Part shown: piece by piece, positions 1 through 5,451 of the stretch
How positions within the stretch are numbered: the stretch's first letter is position 1
Layout of the letters: each line of letters begins with the position of its first letter
NCBI GenBank assembly: GCA_001787475.1
Contig: MFXB01000023.1
Span: 1 to 9,013 of the forward strand
Length of the DNA: 9,013 nt
Direction: 5' to 3'
From: Candidatus Peregrinibacteria bacterium RIFCSPLOWO2_01_FULL_48_20
Lineage (GTDB): Bacteria; Patescibacteriota; Gracilibacteria; UBA1369; 2-02-FULL-48-14
Program-made: the position numbers and the translations under genes
Notes under the pieces: generated by a model
The model's input: only the letters and a program-made list of their open reading frames with translations
The model's database searches: none
What the model was told of the DNA's origin: nothing

Positions 1-293
1 TTGTTGAGTGTTTCTTCAAACCAAACATTGAGTGCTTGATTGAAATCCGTAAAAAAGGGAATTTCTCCGGTCATCCAATTGAGCAATCCTCCAATCAGGG
101 TCAAAAAGAGAGCCGTACCCAAAATGAATCCCAGCCCGTGAAAAGCGCCCGCCAAAAAGTTTCTCCATGCAATATGCAAAGGACTCGAAAGATAATTCAC
201 ATACCGCAAAAACGCCGTTTCTTTATTCACATAAAAGTCGATATGGGCGATGCGAGGCGATGGAGGAAGCGAACCCGAAGATGGTTTTTTCAT
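1..293 (-). CDS. DUF5665-like small membrane protein (5' part only)
   Basis: This reading frame runs on the minus strand from an ATG at 293 to the window edge without a stop, giving 97 residues, so the C-terminus lies outside the window. The N-terminus is short and polar, rich in Pro and Ser. A segment around residues 29-52 (LRYVNYLSSP, then WRNFLAGAFHGLGF) resembles the conserved core of DUF5665 proteins, in which an aromatic/Asn-Phe-Leu-Ala-Gly stretch leads into a Gly-rich membrane helix. The likely membrane helix is about residues 54-74, followed by an amphipathic segment. The biochemical role of the family is not known to me. The gene lies 60 bases downstream of tRNA-Leu on the same strand and may be co-transcribed with it. 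There is no Shine-Dalgarno; a TTTAAT hexamer at 307-302 ends 8 bases before the ATG, but no good -35 accompanies it. Coding assignment is good; the family call is by motif memory. Confidence 0.7.
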   Translation of the reverse strand, partial: MKKPSSGSLPPSPRIAHIDFYVNKETAFLRYVNYLSSPLHIAWRNFLAGAFHGLGFILGTALFLTLIGGLLNWMTGEIPFFTDFNQALNVWFEETLN

Positions 294-313
294 GGGAATG
301 AATTAAATGATGA

Positions 314-352
314 GTCCTGCGGACGGCTTTTTTGTAGCTCGCCTTCGGCGAG
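314..352 (-). repeat. double-hairpin element after tRNA-Leu
   Basis: On the minus strand the stem-loop CTCGCC-GAA-GGCGAG (352-338) is followed by a 13-base A-rich spacer with AAAAAA and a second smaller stem-loop GTCC-GCA-GGAC (324-314). Both loops are of GNA type closed by C-G. The arrangement closely resembles the element upstream of valS at 2623-2663. There is no T-tract after the first hairpin on this strand, so it is not a standard intrinsic terminator for the tRNA, although it could mark the tRNA 3' processing boundary. Confidence 0.6.
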
Positions 353-353
353 T

Positions 354-438
354 TGGTGCTCGGGGAGAGACTCGAACTCTCAATCCTCTCGGAACTGGTT
401 CCTAAGACCAGCGCGTCTACCAATTCCGCCACCCGAGC
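354..438 (-). tRNA. tRNA-Leu, anticodon UAG
   Basis: Read on the minus strand, 438 to 354 folds as a class II tRNA of 85 nt including an encoded CCA. The acceptor arm pairs GCTCGGG with CCCGAGC, with discriminator A at 357 and CCA at 356-354. The D-arm carries the typical tRNA-Leu sequence GCGGAATTGGTAGACGC. The anticodon arm is CTGGT-CTTAGGA-ACCAG, giving anticodon TAG, which reads CUA and probably other CUN codons. A long variable arm (TTCC-GAGA-GGAT core) and a T-arm GAGAG-TTCGAGT-CTCTC complete the fold. Every stem is fully paired, so the gene appears intact. A hairpin begins two bases past the CCA end. Confidence 0.97.
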
Positions 439-447
439 GCTAGGGGG

Positions 448-477
448 ATTCTAATGGACTTTACGATTGTTTAGCAA
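448..477 (-). promoter_or_regulatory. promoter of tRNA-Leu
   Basis: On the minus strand, TTGCTA (477-472) is followed after 18 bases by TAGAAT (453-448), a five-of-six match to the -10 consensus. The hexamer ends 9 bases before the tRNA 5' end at 438, which suits a very short 5' leader. Seen directly; use as a promoter is inferred. Confidence 0.6.
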
Positions 478-561
478 CCTATTGACAAAACCTGTAAAAA
501 GGCCTAAATTACCTTCCAAGTGAGCAAATTTACGATTCTGACTGAAAAATTTCCTATTGAC
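460..561 (+). repeat. duplicated motif pair in the control region
   Basis: Two 9-base words occur twice in the same order: TTTACGATT at 460-468 and 529-537, and CCTATTGAC at 478-486 and 553-561. The second word contains a TTGAC -35-like core each time. Separately, TTCCAAGT (514-521) is repeated in inverted form as ACTTGGAA (594-601). This looks like an old partial duplication of a promoter or operator block of about 70-75 bases; function is inferred. Confidence 0.5.
482..510 (+). promoter_or_regulatory. distal promoter, region-4 regulator gene
   Basis: A perfect -35 hexamer TTGACA (482-487), a 17-base spacer and a -10-like TAAATT (505-510) point rightward. If used, the transcript would have a leader of about 110 bases before the ATG at 630. 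A second similar element starts at TTGACG (557-562) with CATAAT at 578-583, spacer only 15 bases, and is weaker. Confidence 0.5.
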
Positions 562-595
562 GCTCAGGAGTCGGATGCATAATCTAAGGTGCAAC

Positions 596-623
596 TTGGA
601 ATCGTCAGCAATCTAACGATAGT
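596..623 (+). promoter_or_regulatory. proximal leaderless promoter, region-4 regulator gene
   Basis: TTGGAA (596-601), a 16-base spacer and GATAGT (618-623, four of six -10 matches) end exactly 6 bases before the ATG at 630. Transcription would start at or beside the A of the start codon. The same -35 hexamer and the same 6-base gap occur at the promoter before 5452, which supports it despite the weak -10. Confidence 0.45.
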
Positions 624-629
624 CGGGCT

Positions 630-1715
630 ATGTCTACTGCCTCGAAACTCAACACCCCCATCCTCAAATTGAACCTGACGGAGATCATTGAAGATATTTT
701 CATGGTCCTATCCGAAAAGGAACGAGAAGTGGTGGTTCAACGGTTCTCTCTCGATAATAAAGAACGCCGAACTCTGGAAAGCATTGGACGTACCTTCAAT
801 GTGACTCGCGAACGCATTCGCCAAATTGAAAAAATCGCTCTCGGAAAGCTCAAACGAACGGTGAACAGCTCCAAACTCCGCTTTATCCACGAGGTGGCGG
901 ATGCCATTTTGCGTGAACACGGAGGTCTTCTTTTGGAAGAAGAGCTTATTAGGAAGATTCTCAACATGATTGAGAAAACCATCGACATCGATCAACACAT
1001 TGTGCGCTTGTCGCTTACCATTTGCCCCAACATCACTTACCTTGAAAAGAACAATCTTTACCGTTTGTCCTGGCATTTGACGAGTATTCCTTCCAATGTG
1101 ATTCAAGATTTGCTCGAACACACGCAAACCATTTTGAACGGCAAAAAAGAAGTACTCGATGAGGAAACACTGATCAAAGAGTTAAAGAATTCCAAGCATG
1201 CGAACGGACATGATCTGTCCGAACAGTTCTTCGCCTCCCTTTTGAAGATCGATGAACGCGTCAAACGTTTGGAAGAAGGTTACGGACTCATGGTATGGAG
1301 ACACATCAACCCCAAGAGCATTCGTGATAAAGCGCTGATTGTGCTTCGTGTTGAAAACAAGCCTTTGCACTTTGTGGAAATCGCCAAGAAAATTACCGAT
1401 GCCAAATTCGACATGAAACGCGTCACCATTCAAGCCGTTCACAACGAACTCATTCGCTACCCCCAATTCGTTTTGGTGGGCCGAGGACTTTACGCCCTCA
1501 AAGAATGGGGCTTTGAAGACGGAACCGTGACCGACATCATCGAATTGCTGCTTCAAAAAAAGAGCCCGCTCAGCAAACAAGACATTATTAAGGGTGTACT
1601 CAAGCAACGCCGCGTGAAAAAGGGAACCATTTCCCTCAATCTTCAAAAGAACCCTCAATTCACTCGCGTCGGTCGTGCCGTTTACGCTCTCGACCTTTCC
1701 AAAAAATCGAAGTAA
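630..1715 (+). CDS. sigma-70 region 4 / winged-helix (HARE-HTH-like) regulator
   Basis: This 361-aa protein is probably a cytoplasmic DNA-binding transcription factor. Residues about 24-76 match sigma-70 region 4: LSEKEREVVVQRF, then TLESIGRTFNVTRERIRQIE, whose VTRERIRQIE recognition helix is the one primary sigma factors use to read the -35 element. No region 2 is present, so it is not a complete sigma factor. Residues about 228-294 look like a HARE-HTH winged helix (the fold of RNA polymerase delta subunit), ending in VLVGRGLYAL, and residues about 297-356 repeat the pattern, ending in TRVGRAVYAL. Two earlier segments (about 84-149 ending LEKNNLYRLS, and about 155-226 ending LEEGYGLMVW) may be diverged copies. 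There is no Shine-Dalgarno; the ATG at 630 fits a leaderless start. hinT follows after 9 bases. Control of specific promoters, possibly its own, is inferred. Confidence 0.85.
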   Translation: MSTASKLNTPILKLNLTEIIEDIFMVLSEKEREVVVQRFSLDNKERRTLESIGRTFNVTRERIRQIEKIALGKLKRTVNSSKLRFIHEVADAILREHGGLLLEEELIRKILNMIEKTIDIDQHIVRLSLTICPNITYLEKNNLYRLSWHLTSIPSNVIQDLLEHTQTILNGKKEVLDEETLIKELKNSKHANGHDLSEQFFASLLKIDERVKRLEEGYGLMVWRHINPKSIRDKALIVLRVENKPLHFVEIAKKITDAKFDMKRVTIQAVHNELIRYPQFVLVGRGLYALKEWGFEDGTVTDIIELLLQKKSPLSKQDIIKGVLKQRRVKKGTISLNLQKNPQFTRVGRAVYALDLSKKSK

Positions 1716-1718
1716 AAT
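1690..1718 (+). promoter_or_regulatory. possible leaderless promoter of hinT
   Basis: TCGACC (1690-1695, four of six), a 17-base spacer and TAAAAT (1713-1718, five of six) end 6 bases before the hinT ATG. The element overlaps the stop codon of the preceding gene. hinT may therefore be transcribed both by read-through and from its own promoter. AT-rich chance matches are possible. Confidence 0.4.
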
Positions 1719-1724
1719 CGATTT

Positions 1725-2054
1725 ATGGAAAAAACGCTTTTTCAAAAAATAATCGATAAAGAGATTCCGGCCGAATTTGTTTTTGAAGATGACCGTTGCA
1801 TCGCCATTAAAGACATTTACCCCAAAGCCCCGGTCCATTTTTTAGTGATTCCCCGCAAGCCCATTCCGAGTGTTGAAGACTTGAAAGAAGAAGATCGCGA
1901 CCTCGTGGCACACCTCATTTTTGTGGGCCGCCAGCTCGCCAAAAACTACAACTGCGAAGGCTACCGCCTCCAATTCAACGTCGGCGAAAAAGGCGGCCAA
2001 GTGATTTTCCACCTGCACTTACACATGATGGGATGGCCATTCGAAACAGGATGA
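1725..2054 (+). CDS. hinT: HIT family protein, HinT-type nucleoside phosphoramidase
   Basis: This 109-aa cytosolic protein belongs to the histidine triad superfamily, HINT branch, whose members hydrolyse adenosine and related nucleoside 5'-phosphoramidates and can act on aminoacyl-adenylates. The N-terminal segment (TLFQKIIDKEIPAEFVFEDD, residues 4-23), the central APVHFLVIPRK (35-45) and the C-terminal GGQVIFHLHLHMMG (90-103) follow the family closely. The triad histidines are H96, H98 and H100; by family knowledge the middle one is the nucleophile. It is about ten residues shorter than E. coli HinT (119 aa), and the tail WPFETG replaces the usual Gly-Gly-Arg end. The gene starts 9 bases after the stop of the region-4 regulator, without a Shine-Dalgarno. 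Its TGA stop lies in the loop of a strong hairpin. Confidence 0.93.
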   Translation: MEKTLFQKIIDKEIPAEFVFEDDRCIAIKDIYPKAPVHFLVIPRKPIPSVEDLKEEDRDLVAHLIFVGRQLAKNYNCEGYRLQFNVGEKGGQVIFHLHLHMMGWPFETG

Positions 2055-2070
2055 AATCCTAGTTTCGAAT
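2039..2070. terminator. bidirectional hairpin between convergent genes
   Basis: A 14-bp stem (2039-2052 with 2056-2070, one bulged A at 2061) closes a GAA loop at 2053-2055. It contains the TGA stop of hinT and lies 12 bases beyond the stop of the convergent gene at 2082. Neither side has a long T-run, so it is an imperfect intrinsic terminator, but length and position favour a role in transcript ends or 3' protection for both genes. Confidence 0.6.
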
Positions 2071-2081
2071 TGTTCCTGCCT

Positions 2082-2576
2082 TCAAGCAAACCGATGCACC
2101 ACTTTGAGCCAAATCTCTTTAAGCGCATCGTAACTGGCGCGGGCGAGTTCTTCAAGTTGGCGAACCACAAGGCGTAACTCCATAATGGCCATGCTGAGCA
2201 GACGATAATTTCTCTTGCGTTTGTGCTTGGCCACATCCGATTCGAGTTTTTCTTTTCGAGCCACAAGAACTTTCTTCACTTCGGCGCGCATGGCGGGTTC
2301 AGCCGGAGCGGCTTTAAGCAGTTGCTCGCGTAGGGCGATTCGATCGCTCAAATCGGCCTTGGGGACAACTTTCTTGTCATCCGCTTGCGCCTTTTTTCCA
2401 CTGCTCTGTGCGGCCTGTTCGGATGCTTCTTCATGGGCTACTTCACTCACGCGGCCTTCCACCATTCCCGTTTCATCGTCCAAATCGTCTTCGGAAATTT
2501 CGAGCACTTCAGCATCCTCCACTGTTTCCGGAGGTTCATTCTCTTTCGTGTTTTTATGATTTTTGAAGGGATCCAT
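2082..2576 (-). CDS. hypothetical protein, acidic N-terminus and basic coiled-coil C-terminus
   Basis: I do not recognise a family. The 164-aa product begins with an acidic, probably disordered stretch (residues 12-60, many Glu/Asp with runs such as ISEDDLDDETG), then a Lys/Ala linker (60-75). From about 76 to 164 it looks helical, with alternating charged and hydrophobic residues, a basic patch AKHKRKRNYR (116-125) and a possible coiled coil LVVRQLEELARASYDALKEI (136-155). There is no signal peptide or clear membrane segment. The frame is open up to 2627, but the ATG at 2576 is preferred because a near-consensus promoter at 2586-2614 lies upstream of it, inside the longer version. hinT is convergent and valS divergent. 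The charge layout could suit a nucleic-acid- or ribosome-associated protein, but that is speculation. Confidence 0.75.
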   Translation of the reverse strand: MDPFKNHKNTKENEPPETVEDAEVLEISEDDLDDETGMVEGRVSEVAHEEASEQAAQSSGKKAQADDKKVVPKADLSDRIALREQLLKAAPAEPAMRAEVKKVLVARKEKLESDVAKHKRKRNYRLLSMAIMELRLVVRQLEELARASYDALKEIWLKVVHRFA

Positions 2577-2585
2577 AGCATTTAT

Positions 2586-2614
2586 ATTATACGTTAAAGC
2601 CGTAGGTGGGTCAA
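2586..2614 (-). promoter_or_regulatory. near-consensus promoter of the 164-aa protein gene
   Basis: On the minus strand TTGACC (2614-2609), a 17-base spacer and a perfect TATAAT (2591-2586) end 9 bases before the ATG at 2576. The expected start of transcription is within about three bases of the ATG, so the mRNA should be nearly leaderless. This site also decides the start codon of the gene. Confidence 0.8.
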
Positions 2615-2615
2615 T

Positions 2616-2645
2616 TTTACCACTCACCGAAGGTGAGCATATAAA
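2616..2645 (+). promoter_or_regulatory. candidate valS promoter
   Basis: TTTACC (2616-2621), an 18-base spacer and TATAAA (2640-2645) point toward valS, back to back with the minus-strand promoter at 2586-2614. The spacer contains the stem-loop at 2623-2637. A TATACT at 2695-2700 is an alternative -10 but has no -35 at proper distance. Weakly supported. Confidence 0.3.
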
Positions 2646-2663
2646 AGTCGTCGCGTAAGCGAC
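2623..2663 (+). repeat. double-hairpin element upstream of valS
   Basis: The stem-loop CTCACC-GAA-GGTGAG (2623-2637) is followed by a 12-base A-rich spacer and a second stem-loop GTCGC-GTAA-GCGAC (2650-2663). Its order, loop type and spacer closely match the minus-strand element at 314-352. The first stem differs from that copy by one compensatory base-pair change (G-C to A-T), which suggests the structure is kept. The second hairpin would lie in the valS mRNA leader. Confidence 0.65.
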
Positions 2664-2682
2664 ACCTTGATAAAAAATATAG

Positions 2683-5370
2683 ATGAGCGCACATTATACT
2701 AAAATGAAGGAAATTCCCAAAACATACTCGGCCAAAGATCACGAAGATCGCATTTATAAGATGTGGGAACAGTCGGGCGCATTTGCGCCTGACCTTGACC
2801 CTAAAAAGAAACCATACTCCATCATGATGCCGCCACCCAATGCGACGGGAACTTTGCACTTGGGACATGCGACCATGCTCGCCATTGAGGACATTTTGAT
2901 TCGTTTTAAACGCATGCAGGGTTTTTCGGCCTTGTACCTTCCGGGGACCGACCATGCCGCCATCGCCACGCAAAGTGTTGTTGAGAAAAAGCTACAAAAC
3001 GAAGGAATGCAAAATCCGCGTCAAGAGTTGGGTCGCAAAAAACTGCTGGAAGAAATCCGAAAATTCGTCGATGAAAGTAAATCCACCATTCGCAATCAAA
3101 TTCGAAAAATGGGAACGAGTTGCGATTGGAGCCGCGAGCGCTACACTTTTTCCGATGAAATGAACACAGCCGTGAACGAGCTCTTCCGCATGATGTACGA
3201 AGACGGACTCATTTACCGCGGCGGCCGCATTGTGAATTGGGACACCAAAATGCAAACCACCGTGGCCGACGACGAGCTCGAATACGTGGAAGAAAAAGCG
3301 CCCTTTTATTATTTCAAATACGGACCTGTGGTGATTGGAACCGCTCGTCCTGAAACAAAATTCGGCGACAAAGTGATTGTGGTCCATCCCAAAGACAAAC
3401 GTTACAAAAATTTGATCGGCAAGGAATTCGACGTGGAGTGGATTGAAGGAAAAATTCGCGCAAAAGTGATTGCGGACGAATGCATCGACATGGACTTGGG
3501 AACCGGAGCCATGACCATTACGCCCGCCCACAGTCTGATCGATTTTGAGCTCTCGCAAAAGTACGCTTTGGAGTCCCCGCAAATTATTGATTTCGACGGG
3601 AAAATTCGTCCGGAGTGGTCCAAAGCGTGTGGAGGAATGGACATCTTAGCCGCCCGAAAAAAGGTGGTGGAGATTTTGGAAAAGAAAGGATTGGTGGACC
3701 GCATCGATGAAAATTACGTTCACAATGTTTCGGTCAATTACCGAGGTAAAGGCGTTGTGGAACCGCAAATCATGAAGCAGTGGTTTGTGGACGTGAACAA
3801 GGCCGTCATCGATTGGAAGAAGAAAAAACGCAGCATCAAAGAGGTGCTGCAAGACACGGTGCGCAGCAAAATGATCCGCATCATTCCCGATCGTTTTGAA
3901 AAAATTTATTTTCATTGGATCGATAATCTCCGCGATTGGTGCATCTCCCGCCAAATTTGGTGGGGACATCGCATTCCGGTTTGGCACTGCACGAAGTGCA
4001 GCAATAGTTTTTTTTCACCTACCACTGTTCAGAAATGTAAACATTGCAAGGCGCCGAACATCTCTCAAGATCCCGACACCCTCGACACTTGGTTCAGCTC
4101 CCAACTCTGGACGTTCTCCACTTTGGGCTGGCCCGAAAAAACACCGGACCTTTTGCGCTTCACACCCTCGAGCGTTTTGGAAACCGGCTACGACATTCTT
4201 TTTTTCTGGGTCGCCCGCATGATTTTGGGCAGCACATACGCCCTTCGAAAAACCGGCTTCCCTGAAGAAAAATCCATCCCTTTTAAAGATGTTTATTTGC
4301 ACGGACTCATCCGCGACATTCACGGGAAAAAAATGAGCAAATCGCGTCCGGAAACCTGCATCGATCCCCTCGACATGATTGAAAAATACGGCACCGATGC
4401 CATTCGTCTCAGCCTCGTGATTGGCGGAACGCCAGGAAACGACATGCGTCTTTACGAAGAAAAAATCGCCGGTTACCGCAACTTTGTGAACAAAATTTGG
4501 AACGGCGCTCGCTTCGTTATGTCATCGGCGGAGCCGAGCATAAAAAAAGGGGAAGATAAGATCAATCTCAAAAAACTTTCCCGCGCCGACAAATGGATTT
4601 TAACGCGCCTCAACGAAATCATTGAAAAAGTGACCGACCAAATTGAAGACTACGAGCTTTCGGATGCGGGTCTCACCGTTTACGACTTTTTCTGGGGCGA
4701 ATATTGCGATTGGTATGTGGAAATGAGCAAAGTGACGAAAAATCCGGCCGTCCTAAAACATGTGCTCAAAACCAGCTTGCAGCTCATGCATCCTTTTATG
4801 CCCTTCGTGACGGAAACAATCTATGGTGACCTTTGCCCGGGCACAATGCTCATTACGGAAGACTGGCCAAAACCCAATCCCAAATGGAACTTCCCTTCGG
4901 AAAGCGACGAAATGGGTCGCATTATGGATTTGGTTTCTGGAATTCGCGTACTTCGTGCCGAGTCGGATGTGGATGCCACCAAAAAAATTCACGCCATTAT
5001 TTTTGCTCATGAAGACATCGCGCTCGTCCTGGACAAAGCGGAAATCATCAAACGTTTGGCCAACTTGGGAACTTTGGAAATTTTTGAAAATGGTGAAAAG
5101 ATCGGGAAAGCGCTCACCACTTTTGTGGGCGATATTGAAATCTACCTTCCGCTCGCCGACTTGATCGATTTTGAGGCTGAAAAAAAGCGCCTGCACAAAG
5201 AAATCGATGATCTGGCAAAGTATATTCAATCTTTAGATCATAAATTGAAAAATAAAAAATTTCTTAATAATGCACCAAAGGAAATTATCGAAAATGAACG
5301 TATAAAATTTACTGAAGGTCTCAAAAGATTAAAAAAACTGCAGGAACAGTTAGAGCAAGTAAGTAAATAA
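2683..5370 (+). CDS. valS: valyl-tRNA synthetase
   Basis: This class I synthetase charges tRNA-Val with valine using ATP and edits mischarged threonine. At 895 aa it has normal length. In order: an N-terminal KTYSAKDHEDRIYKMWE segment; the HIGH motif as HLGH (residues 59-62) after PPPNATGTL; GTDHA (88-92); the CP1 editing domain (about 180-400) with GTARPET (219-225); zinc-knuckle pairs CTKC (436-439) and CKHC (452-455); DTWFSS (468-473); KMSKS (550-554); the anticodon-binding domain (about 635-760); and a Lys/Glu/Leu-rich C-terminal coiled coil (about 828-895). No Shine-Dalgarno precedes either Met1 (2683) or Met8 (2704); Met8 gives a more typical N-terminus. The last 50 or so codons are strikingly AT-rich, and two hairpin-forming segments lie inside the gene (3987-4015 and 4525-4548). 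No clear terminator follows. Confidence 0.98.
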   Translation: MSAHYTKMKEIPKTYSAKDHEDRIYKMWEQSGAFAPDLDPKKKPYSIMMPPPNATGTLHLGHATMLAIEDILIRFKRMQGFSALYLPGTDHAAIATQSVVEKKLQNEGMQNPRQELGRKKLLEEIRKFVDESKSTIRNQIRKMGTSCDWSRERYTFSDEMNTAVNELFRMMYEDGLIYRGGRIVNWDTKMQTTVADDELEYVEEKAPFYYFKYGPVVIGTARPETKFGDKVIVVHPKDKRYKNLIGKEFDVEWIEGKIRAKVIADECIDMDLGTGAMTITPAHSLIDFELSQKYALESPQIIDFDGKIRPEWSKACGGMDILAARKKVVEILEKKGLVDRIDENYVHNVSVNYRGKGVVEPQIMKQWFVDVNKAVIDWKKKKRSIKEVLQDTVRSKMIRIIPDRFEKIYFHWIDNLRDWCISRQIWWGHRIPVWHCTKCSNSFFSPTTVQKCKHCKAPNISQDPDTLDTWFSSQLWTFSTLGWPEKTPDLLRFTPSSVLETGYDILFFWVARMILGSTYALRKTGFPEEKSIPFKDVYLHGLIRDIHGKKMSKSRPETCIDPLDMIEKYGTDAIRLSLVIGGTPGNDMRLYEEKIAGYRNFVNKIWNGARFVMSSAEPSIKKGEDKINLKKLSRADKWILTRLNEIIEKVTDQIEDYELSDAGLTVYDFFWGEYCDWYVEMSKVTKNPAVLKHVLKTSLQLMHPFMPFVTETIYGDLCPGTMLITEDWPKPNPKWNFPSESDEMGRIMDLVSGIRVLRAESDVDATKKIHAIIFAHEDIALVLDKAEIIKRLANLGTLEIFENGEKIGKALTTFVGDIEIYLPLADLIDFEAEKKRLHKEIDDLAKYIQSLDHKLKNKKFLNNAPKEIIENERIKFTEGLKRLKKLQEQLEQVSK
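3987..4015 (+). other. terminator-like stem-loop plus T8 inside valS
   Basis: A perfect 6-bp stem CTGCAC-GAA-GTGCAG (3987-4001) is followed 6 bases later by eight T residues (4008-4015). It encodes the first zinc-knuckle Cys pair and the Phe-Phe after it. The loop type matches the intergenic hairpins. The T-tract is further from the stem than in a good intrinsic terminator, and the CxxC codons TGC...TGC themselves favour a palindrome, so it may be coincidence. Confidence 0.4.
4525..4548 (+). repeat. intragenic copy-like hairpin element in valS
   Basis: The stem-loop TCGGC-GGA-GCCGA (4525-4537) is followed by GCATAAAAAAA, matching the GAGC(A)TA-A-rich signature of the elements at 314-352 and 2623-2663. 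It encodes residues about 614-622 (SSAEPSIKK) in the linker between the catalytic core and anticodon-binding domain. The ATA isoleucine codon here is unusual for the gene body. Insertion of a short palindromic element in frame is one explanation. Confidence 0.4.
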
Positions 5371-5416
5371 GCAAAATCACACAATCTGAACAGCTCCTAA
5401 GCCTGGATTTCGTGGC

Positions 5417-5445
5417 TTGGAAAATCGCCCATTTTCAGGTATAAT
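5417..5445 (+). promoter_or_regulatory. leaderless promoter of the TPR-like gene pair
   Basis: TTGGAA (5417-5422), a 17-base spacer and a perfect TATAAT (5440-5445) end 6 bases before the ATG at 5452, placing the transcription start on the start codon. An inverted repeat GAAAAT-CGCCC-ATTTTC (5420-5436) fills the spacer and could be an operator. The adjoining GGTGAG is too close to the ATG to act as a Shine-Dalgarno. Confidence 0.7.
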
Positions 5446-5451
5446 GGTGAG

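Noticed and set aside
314..337. Plus-strand intrinsic terminator GTCC-TGC-GGAC followed by a T6 run
   Set aside because: The stem is only 4 bp, and no plus-strand gene ends upstream of it in the window; better read as part of the minus-strand double-hairpin element.
36..443. Plus-strand open frame across the tRNA-Leu and the start of the DUF5665-like gene
   Set aside because: It runs antisense through an intact tRNA and a better coding frame, and its translation has no family resemblance.
2052..2095. Reading TGA as glycine (Gracilibacteria/Absconditabacteria code)
   Set aside because: HinT ends naturally at this TGA, read-through gives an unrelated tail, the TPR-like gene also ends at TGA, and no gene contains in-frame TGA.
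2577..2627. Seventeen-codon N-terminal extension of the 164-aa protein
   Set aside because: It would contain the near-consensus promoter TTGACC-17-TATAAT; the ATG at 2576 lies just after the -10.
2640..2682. T-box riboswitch upstream of valS
   Set aside because: The leader is under 50 bases and lacks the specifier loop, T-box sequence and antiterminator.
2992..3582. Long minus-strand open frame inside valS, and similar frames at 1182-1838 and 4753-5229
   Set aside because: They are antisense shadows of strong coding genes, with no recognisable motifs or start signals.
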